Source of the DNA: Methanomassiliicoccaceae archaeon
GTDB taxonomy: Archaea; Thermoplasmatota; Thermoplasmata; Methanomassiliicoccales; Methanomethylophilaceae
DNA length: 64,000 nucleotides
Assembly: GCA_034928305.1 (NCBI GenBank)
Contig: JAYFOZ010000001.1
Span: 109,255-173,254, forward strand
Direction: 5' to 3'
Shown: positions 58,825-64,000 of the stretch, one piece after another
How positions within the stretch are numbered: position 1 is the first letter of the stretch
Layout of the letters: every line of letters starts with the position of its first letter
Position numbers and translations under genes: made by a program
Notes under the pieces: model-generated
The model's database searches: none
Told to the model about the DNA's origin: nothing
The model's input: only the letters and a program-made list of their open reading frames with translations

Positions 58825-59523
58825 ATGGCAGCAGGTAAGAAAGGAAGTTCAAGCCGCAAGGTGAAGGACAAGTGGAAGGCGAAGGAATGGTATAAGGTAC
58901 GTGCTCCCCGCATGTTCAACGAGGTCGAGATCGGAGACACTCCGTCCGCAGACCCTGAATACCTTATCGGAAGGACGTCCGAGGTCACGGTTCAGGACCT
59001 TACCGGGGACTTCTCGAAGATGCACATAAAGCTGAAATTCAAGATCACCGAGGTCGATGGATATGACGCCAAAACGGTGTTCACGGGCCAGGACCTCACC
59101 GTGGATTACGTCAGGAGACTGACCCGCAGAAAGAAGACCAAGACCGACCACGTAGTGGACATCGTTACGAAGGACGGCTTCGGAATGAGGATAAAGACCA
59201 TGAGCATCGCCGACAACCGCATCCAGACCTCCCAGGAGGAGGCCATGAGGCGTATCATCGGAGAGACCATAGTCCAGATGGGCAAAGAAATGACCATCGC
59301 CGACATAATCAAATCCGTCATCTCGGGCGACATGGCAAAGACTGTCGCGAGGGCCTGCCGCGTCGTCATCCCCATCAAGAGGATCGAGATACGCAAGTCC
59401 GAAGTGACATCGCGCGGAAACGAGGAACCCGGATCCATAATCGAGGCACAGCCTGCTGAGGAAGAGGAACCCGAGTCTCCGGACACGAAAGCAGCCGAGG
59501 CAGAAGAGCCAGAGGTCGCTTGA
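58825..59523 (+). CDS. rps3ae: Ribosomal protein eS1 (S3Ae)
   Basis: The 232-residue eS1 belongs to archaea and eukaryotes only. It begins AAGKKGSSSRKVKDKWKAKEW, has the core APRMFNEVEIGDT and FTGQDLTVDYVRRLTRRKK, and ends with an acidic tail rich in Glu and Pro, extended beyond the family core. It sits near the mRNA exit on the small subunit. It has its own transcription unit between two terminator-like hairpins. Confidence 0.95.
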   Translation: MAAGKKGSSSRKVKDKWKAKEWYKVRAPRMFNEVEIGDTPSADPEYLIGRTSEVTVQDLTGDFSKMHIKLKFKITEVDGYDAKTVFTGQDLTVDYVRRLTRRKKTKTDHVVDIVTKDGFGMRIKTMSIADNRIQTSQEEAMRRIIGETIVQMGKEMTIADIIKSVISGDMAKTVARACRVVIPIKRIEIRKSEVTSRGNEEPGSIIEAQPAEEEEPESPDTKAAEAEEPEVA

Positions 59524-59532
59524 GCTGAGTGA

Positions 59533-59553
59533 GGCCCCCTTAAAAAGGGGGCC
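59533..59553 (+). terminator. Terminator-like hairpin after rps3ae
   Basis: GGCCCCCT at 59533-59540 pairs with AGGGGGCC at 59546-59553 around a TAAAA loop, ten bases after the stop. It lacks a long T-run, so its strength is uncertain. Confidence 0.6.
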
Positions 59554-59601
59554 CACAAAACTACTTATATACTAATCTAATTGACGGACAAACCAATTAA
59601 T

Positions 59602-59706
59602 GCCGAGGTGGCTCAGCCTGGTGGAGCGTCGGACTCATAGGGTTCTGGTCAACAGACCTCTTCCAGGGAAATCCGAAGGTCATGGGTTCGAACCCCATCC
59701 TCGGCA
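59602..59706 (+). tRNA. Elongator tRNA-Met (CAU) with intron
   Basis: The acceptor stem GCCGAGG pairs with CCTCGGC, the T arm is ATGGG-TTCGAAC-CCCAT, and the anticodon stem TCGGA (59629-59633) pairs with TCCGA (59672-59676). The anticodon CAT is at 59636-59638. A 31-base intron at 59640-59670 lies at the canonical 37/38 position and should be removed by the archaeal splicing endonuclease. CCA is not encoded. A box TTATATAC at 59566-59573 lies upstream. An Ile2 identity is less likely given the arm sequences. Confidence 0.88.
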
Positions 59707-59824
59707 CCCTACCTAAAATTGTGCCAGATTTTGGATTTTTCTACACCATGCTATCGAATTCCAAAGTTCCATTCCGGTGTACTTTCTGGCAGTAATCCAA
59801 TCAACCATTGTGTTTTCTCTAACC

Positions 59825-59832
59825 TTTTATAC
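59825..59832 (+). promoter_or_regulatory. TATA box for the ArsA-type gene
   Basis: TTTTATAC is centred 26 bases before the ATG at 59854, so transcription is predicted to begin at the start codon itself. Confidence 0.55.
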
Positions 59833-59853
59833 ACTACAGGCGTTGGAGAATGC

Positions 59854-61047
59854 ATGAGGATCATAATCTACACCGGCAAAGGCGGAGTCGGAAAGACCTC
59901 TGTATCTGCCGCTACCGCTCGCAGGCTGGCCCATAAAGGGTACAGGACGGTAATAATGAGCACGGACTCGGCTCATTCGCTCGGCGACTCCCTGGGGGTC
60001 GAACTCCCCCCTTATGTCCTGAACATCGAGAAAAACCTGGACGCCCTTGAGGTGGACATCATCCATGAGATGAACACAAAATGGTCCGAGATCAGCAATT
60101 ATATCTCGGCATTCATGCTCTCGCAGGGACTTGGCGACATAACGGCAGAAGAGATGGCGATAATACCCGGGATGGAGATGGTCGCAGCCCTGTTCTATGT
60201 GTTGCAGTTCAAGGAAGAGGATTCTTACGACGTAGTCATAATGGACACGGCACCCACCGGCGAGACCCTGAGGCTCCTGAGCTTTCCGGATATATCAAAC
60301 TGGTACATCGACAGGATGTACTCATTGCTAAAGAGGGTCGTATCCATAGCCAGAGTGACAGTGTCGAGGGTCATCGACCTTCCTCTTCCGAACAAGGAAG
60401 TCATGGATAGCATAGAAGACATCAAGGTCAAGATGTCAAAAGTGAAGTATCTGCTGGAGGACCCGGAAGTGACGACCATACGCCTGGTCCTCAATCCCGA
60501 GCACATGGTGATAAACGAGACCATGCGCGCTTACACATACATATGTCTTTACAATAAAACGGTGGAGTGCCTGATAGTTAACAAAGTGTATCCGAAAGAG
60601 GGGATGGAGGACGGATACTTCAAGGACAGGCTCGCTGAGCAGGAGAAGTACATGAAAGAGATACATCACGCCTTCGATCCGCTGAAGATGATGTATGCCT
60701 ACCAGATGCCCACCGAACTCCGCGGGCCGGCAGGTTTGGATCACATGGCCGATATGATATTCGGGGATTCGGACCCCTCCGAGATATATGCCACTGAGAG
60801 CCCGATGCGCTTCGAGACGGTGGACGGGACGGACCATCTGATAATCAAGATGCCGTTCGTGAAGAAAGACAGAGTGGAACTGTTCAAGGGCGGAGGCGAC
60901 GCCCTCATCATCCATGTGGGGAGCCAGAAGAGGACCATAACGTTGCCGCTGACGCTGAAGAACGCGGAGGTAATAGGGGCCGAGCTCAAGGGCGGGGAGC
61001 TCACAGTTAAGCTAAAACGGCAGAACGCCGATAACAGAGCAAGGTGA
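59854..61047 (+). CDS. ArsA/GET3-family ATPase with C-terminal HSP20-like domain
   Basis: The 397-residue protein has the deviant Walker A KGGVGKTSVSAA, switch I STDSAHSLGDSLG, and the DTAPTGETLRLLSFP motif of ArsA/GET3 ATPases. The last 80 residues (LIIKMPFVKKDRVEL...ITLPLTLKNAEV) match the HSP20-like tail found on many prokaryotic ArsA proteins and absent from GET3. It has one ATPase half, so it probably works as a dimer. The role (metalloid export or protein targeting) is uncertain. ATG 59854 fits a leaderless message; the frame is open to 59719. Confidence 0.85.
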   Translation: MRIIIYTGKGGVGKTSVSAATARRLAHKGYRTVIMSTDSAHSLGDSLGVELPPYVLNIEKNLDALEVDIIHEMNTKWSEISNYISAFMLSQGLGDITAEEMAIIPGMEMVAALFYVLQFKEEDSYDVVIMDTAPTGETLRLLSFPDISNWYIDRMYSLLKRVVSIARVTVSRVIDLPLPNKEVMDSIEDIKVKMSKVKYLLEDPEVTTIRLVLNPEHMVINETMRAYTYICLYNKTVECLIVNKVYPKEGMEDGYFKDRLAEQEKYMKEIHHAFDPLKMMYAYQMPTELRGPAGLDHMADMIFGDSDPSEIYATESPMRFETVDGTDHLIIKMPFVKKDRVELFKGGGDALIIHVGSQKRTITLPLTLKNAEVIGAELKGGELTVKLKRQNADNRAR

Positions 61048-61051
61048 CAAG

Positions 61052-61537
61052 ATGGGCGAAGACGGAAAGGAAGACAAAAGCAGCTCTAGATCGGACATGG
61101 AGGATTTCTTCTACAAGAACAGGGAGTTCATCGAGGCCCTGATCGAAAAGGAGAGGAAGGCAGCCGAGAGCATGTACGAAGAAAAAATAGACAGCGCCCG
61201 CCAGCATGCAGACAAGGCCAAGAGGGGCGCCGAAGATACGGTCAGACAGCTCTATAAGGTAGCAATGGACCCAGAGATACAAGGTCACTTCATGACGGCC
61301 GGATTCGAGATGATGATGGGGATCAACGCCGCCCTCAGGGCCATGCCGGTACCGGACTTCATAAAGGAAGAAAAGGAAGGGCCGAAATCGGAGGAGCCCG
61401 CTGCGGAAGAGAGCAAGCCCAAGAGTAAGCCGAAGGCGGAGTCTAAATCCATAGCCATCGACGCCCCCGACGAGGTCCCCAAGACCGTCACCCGGAGAAG
61501 GAAGAAGCCTGCGAGCGAAGAGCAAGATGGATCTTGA
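61052..61537 (+). CDS. Hypothetical coiled-coil protein downstream of the ArsA-type gene
   Basis: The 161-residue protein has an acidic N terminus and a long helical part (about residues 20-75, FIEALIEKERKAAESMYEEK). A hydrophobic amphipathic patch follows (FMTAGFEMMMGINAALRAM, about 88-106), and the tail is Lys/Glu/Pro-rich and disordered. No family is recognised. It starts four bases after the ArsA-type stop and overlaps the AMMECR1 gene, so it may bind the ATPase. Confidence 0.7.
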   Translation: MGEDGKEDKSSSRSDMEDFFYKNREFIEALIEKERKAAESMYEEKIDSARQHADKAKRGAEDTVRQLYKVAMDPEIQGHFMTAGFEMMMGINAALRAMPVPDFIKEEKEGPKSEEPAAEESKPKSKPKAESKSIAIDAPDEVPKTVTRRRKKPASEEQDGS

Positions 61538-62108
61538 ATTCGGCCGCACAGCGGTCAGAGCGGCGAGGCAGGCTGCCGAAGCAGAGGCCGAAGGCAGATC
61601 GGAAGACATCGAGTTTCCTAAAGGATTCAGTCATCGTTCCGGTGCTTTCGTGACCATATCCGAATATCCTTCGGGGGACCTGAGGGGATGCATAGGATAT
61701 CCGGAGCCCGTGCTCCCGCTGGGAGAGGCCATCGTTTCGGCGGCGCGCTCGGCGTGCCACGACCCCAGGTTCCTGCCGCTGACATACAAAGAAGCGTCAG
61801 AGGATGTCTTTGAAGTTACGATACTGACGCCGCCGGAACGCATGACATTCTCTTCGGCCGAAGACCTTCTGAACAAGATCCGGATCGGACGCGACGGCCT
61901 GATAATATCGTATATGGGGCGCCGCGGTCTGCTGCTCCCGCAGGTCCCTGCCGAATGGGGCTGGAGCAAGGAGGAGTATTTATCTCACTTGTCGATGAAG
62001 GCCGGTCTGCCTTCGGACACTTGGAAGAAGAAAGGCGTCGCCATCGACAGGTTCGAAGGCGAGATATTCGCCGAGGAATCGCCCAAAGGCGAAGTAATAA
62101 GGAAATGA
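61527..62108 (+). CDS. AMMECR1-family protein
   Basis: The 193-residue protein shows the family signature GDLRGCIGYPEP and the following LPLTYKEASEDVFEVTILTPPE, with YMGRRGLLLPQVPAEWGW later. The family is found in archaea and eukaryotes. In bacteria and animals a link to Memo/DODA-type dioxygenase proteins is known, but the biochemical role is not established. Its ATG overlaps the preceding gene by 11 bases and pyrC follows four bases after its stop. Confidence 0.92.
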   Translation: MDLEFGRTAVRAARQAAEAEAEGRSEDIEFPKGFSHRSGAFVTISEYPSGDLRGCIGYPEPVLPLGEAIVSAARSACHDPRFLPLTYKEASEDVFEVTILTPPERMTFSSAEDLLNKIRIGRDGLIISYMGRRGLLLPQVPAEWGWSKEEYLSHLSMKAGLPSDTWKKKGVAIDRFEGEIFAEESPKGEVIRK

Positions 62109-62112
62109 GGCC

Positions 62113-63375
62113 ATGGGACCGGAGCTAGTTATTGCAGGAAGAGCGCTCATCGGCGGAGAGCTGAAGGAAACCGAGATCGGTATCACCGACGGGAAAATAG
62201 TATTCGTCGGGCCTAAGGCCGATAGGGGCGGCGACCGAATAGACATCGGAACGAGCCGCATAGTTCTCCCGGGAGGCATCGACCCCCACGTACATTTCAG
62301 AGACCCGGGGATGACCCAGAAGGAAGATTTCGGAACAGGTTCGACTTCGGCCATCTGCGGAGGCATAACATGCGTGCTGGACATGCCGAACACAAAACCT
62401 CCGGCCATGGACATCGAGTCCATCAGGGACAAGAAGGCACGTCTTAGAAGACGTTCCTACTGTGATTACGGACTTTTCGGCGCGATTACGAAGAACCGCT
62501 CACCGGCCAAGATCGCGCCGCTTGTAGCAGGGTTTAAACTGTTCATGGGATCGACCACAGGAGATATCCTTACAAATAACGATTCGGTGATAGCCAGAGC
62601 TTCAAAGGACATAATCGGTTCCGGAAAAGTTCTGAGCGTACACGCCGAAGACAACAATTTTTTGCTGCACGAACCCGAGTACGACTGCATGGACCATCTG
62701 AGAAACCGCCCCGCGGCCGCCGAGATGAACGCGATCGGGCGTCTCTCCCCCTACAAGGGCATGAAGATCAACATATGCCACATCACGACCGCCGAGTCTC
62801 TGGCGCTGGCATCTTCTCTGGGCTTCACGACCGAGGTTACAATGCATCATCTAATGTTCGATGCCGGCAGAGGGAAGAGCACGCAATTCAAGGTAAATCC
62901 CCCGCTGAGGGATATCAAGACCAGGGAGTCCCTATACAAATCATTCGAGGAAGGTTCCATTACGATGATCGGAAGCGACCATGCCCCGCATACTGCAGAT
63001 GAAAAGAGCCAGGAGTTCGATTACGCACCGAGCGGCATCCCTGGCATAGAGACGACGATGCCGATAATGATGCACATGGTACGCATGGGGACTATATCGC
63101 TTCAGCGTGTGGCGGAGATGTGCTCTGCTGCGCCTGCAAGGGTATTCGGAATGAACAAGGGGGCCATCGAGGTCGGAAAAGATGCAGATCTTTCCATATT
63201 CGACCTCCGTAATTCCGAACAGATCAGTGTTATGAAGATGCATAGCAAGGCGGGCTATACCCCGTACGACGGATGGAGCGCCGTATTTCCGAACATGGTG
63301 CTGCTGAGGGGAGAGGTCCAGTTGCAGGACGGGGAGTTCTGCGGAGAAGCAATGGGAGAGGACATAATTGGTTGA
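62113..63375 (+). CDS. pyrC: Dihydroorotase
   Basis: The 420-residue amidohydrolase closes carbamoyl-aspartate to dihydroorotate in pyrimidine synthesis. Metal ligands are in GGIDPHVHFRDPG, the Lys in GFKLFMGSTTGD, His in VHAEDN and HITTAES, and the Asp in GSDHAPHT. The Asn in DMPNTKPP helps bind substrate. Length and motif order are those of class I dihydroorotase. The ATG 62113 follows AMMECR1 and the next gene overlaps its 3' end. Confidence 0.94.
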   Translation: MGPELVIAGRALIGGELKETEIGITDGKIVFVGPKADRGGDRIDIGTSRIVLPGGIDPHVHFRDPGMTQKEDFGTGSTSAICGGITCVLDMPNTKPPAMDIESIRDKKARLRRRSYCDYGLFGAITKNRSPAKIAPLVAGFKLFMGSTTGDILTNNDSVIARASKDIIGSGKVLSVHAEDNNFLLHEPEYDCMDHLRNRPAAAEMNAIGRLSPYKGMKINICHITTAESLALASSLGFTTEVTMHHLMFDAGRGKSTQFKVNPPLRDIKTRESLYKSFEEGSITMIGSDHAPHTADEKSQEFDYAPSGIPGIETTMPIMMHMVRMGTISLQRVAEMCSAAPARVFGMNKGAIEVGKDADLSIFDLRNSEQISVMKMHSKAGYTPYDGWSAVFPNMVLLRGEVQLQDGEFCGEAMGEDIIG

Positions 63376-64000
63376 TTTCAACGTTGATTATTCAGAGGTA
63401 AGAGGCAAGTTTATCGAATGTCCCCCGCAGTGCGGGATGTGCTGCCTCTGTCAGCCCGAGGTTCTTTCCGAAGAGAAGGACTTCTTCAAGAGCAAATATC
63501 CGGAAAGCCTGGTTAAGACGCGGCCTCCGGATTCATATCTGGCACTTGCACTCAAAAAGGGTCACGGATCGTGCGTGTTCCTGAATGGCAGGAAGTGCGA
63601 CGTATATCAGCACCGCCCCGCATACTGCAGGCAGTTCCCTATTCACATATACGCCGGAGAGAAGATATCGGTAGAGCTCGACCTGTCGTGCAGGGGGGCC
63701 TGGACCGGCAGGGGGGCCGATGCCGAGGCCGAAGCCAGAGGGATAGTGGAGGCCGCATCGGAAAGAATATTCCCGGCCTTCCGCGAGTCCAAGAAGGTCT
63801 ACGAAGAGTTCTACAGGAATTGCATGGAAGCCGGGGTCATGGGCGACCCGTCCGCCATACGCACATCCGTATCGGTGTCGCTTTCCAAGTTTACAGACCC
63901 GAACTGCCTGGGACGCATACTGGACATGTCTCAGACCGAGGACGCCATGTCTATTTCCGAGGTCGTGCCCGAGATCGATCCGGACATCGGGGACCTGGAC
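63368..64000 (+). CDS. YkgJ-like cysteine-cluster protein, cut by the window edge
   Basis: The frame is open from TTG 63368 to the window end (211 codons, partial). It has CPPQCGMCCLC near residue 18, then CVFLNGRKCDVYQHRPAYCRQFP near residues 70-92. This is the zinc/iron-binding cluster of the YkgJ family (CxxxCxxCC, then CxxYxxRPxxCRxFP). Its function is unknown, with links to flagellar lysine methylation in some bacteria. The TTG start overlaps the pyrC stop; the absence of any ATG there makes the start uncertain. Confidence 0.8.
   Translation, partial: MVDFNVDYSEVRGKFIECPPQCGMCCLCQPEVLSEEKDFFKSKYPESLVKTRPPDSYLALALKKGHGSCVFLNGRKCDVYQHRPAYCRQFPIHIYAGEKISVELDLSCRGAWTGRGADAEAEARGIVEAASERIFPAFRESKKVYEEFYRNCMEAGVMGDPSAIRTSVSVSLSKFTDPNCLGRILDMSQTEDAMSISEVVPEIDPDIGDLD

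Noticed and set aside
59719..59853. N-terminal extension of the ArsA-type ATPase by 45 residues
   Set aside because: The extension overlaps the tRNA 3' flank and the TATA box, and the ATP-binding domain begins exactly at ATG 59854.

Overview
The window is archaeal and most likely from a methanogen of the Thermoplasmata branch (Methanomassiliicoccales, probably a gut-type Methanomethylophilaceae). The evidence is a full euryarchaeal ribosomal-protein/SecY superoperon, aRF1, Cbf5, archaeal tRNA synthetases, MptA, the archaeosine radical-SAM enzyme RaSEA, PurP, and heterodisulfide reductase subunits HdrC and HdrB beside a hydrogenase maturation protease. None of the 71 chromosomal genes whose stop codons I read ends in TAG (all TGA or TAA), as expected where UAG may be read as pyrrolysine. 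The exact taxon is an inference.

Layout. 1-6.2 kb: initiator tRNA-Met, SCP2-like protein, RNase HII, MptA, a TPD-motif nuclease (CDIN1 family), a flavin disulfide reductase, a small acetyltransferase and RaSEA. 6.4-22 kb: one collinear block from rpl3 to secY, a DUF106/EMC3 insertase-like protein, cmk and cbf5, preceded by a 250-base leader with an unusual inverted repeat. 22-35.6 kb: two unknown genes, trpS, pheS, a wHTH-TPR protein, dtdA, pyrH, prf1, argS, an acetyltransferase, a lipoate ligase-like protein, a membrane-anchored surface protein and purP. 36-40 kb: a BASS/ACR3-like permease and a ChlI/ChlD-type chelatase ATPase pair.

40.1-46.94 kb: a 6.8-kb integrated element inserted in a tRNA-Gln gene. 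Its ends are a 22-bp repeat (21 matches) at 40101 and 46918. It carries a tyrosine recombinase next to the tRNA, a decayed left part, and a tight minus-strand operon. That operon encodes a GHKL ATPase fused to a PD-(D/E)XK-like nuclease domain, a membrane-anchored helical protein, a RhuM-family protein, a charged 165-residue protein, and two tiny upstream ORFs. One tiny ORF is a transmembrane peptide separated from the 165-residue protein only by an in-frame TAG. Read as pyrrolysine or otherwise suppressed, it would make one 201-residue membrane-anchored protein. This operon is the best candidate here for an undescribed system, plausibly defence or inter-element conflict.

47-64 kb: adk, a GlcD-type FAD dehydrogenase, a site-2 protease, a PUA/PAPS-reductase/ferredoxin protein, PdaD arginine decarboxylase, a PAC2 protein, an M16 peptidase, a HycI-type protease, a LysR-like regulator, hdrC-hdrB, rps3ae, an intron-containing tRNA-Met, an ArsA-type ATPase with an HSP20-like tail, an AMMECR1 protein, pyrC and a YkgJ-like cysteine-rich protein cut by the window edge. 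Short intergenic gaps, stop-start overlaps and TATA boxes about 26 bases before start codons suggest dense operons and many leaderless messages.
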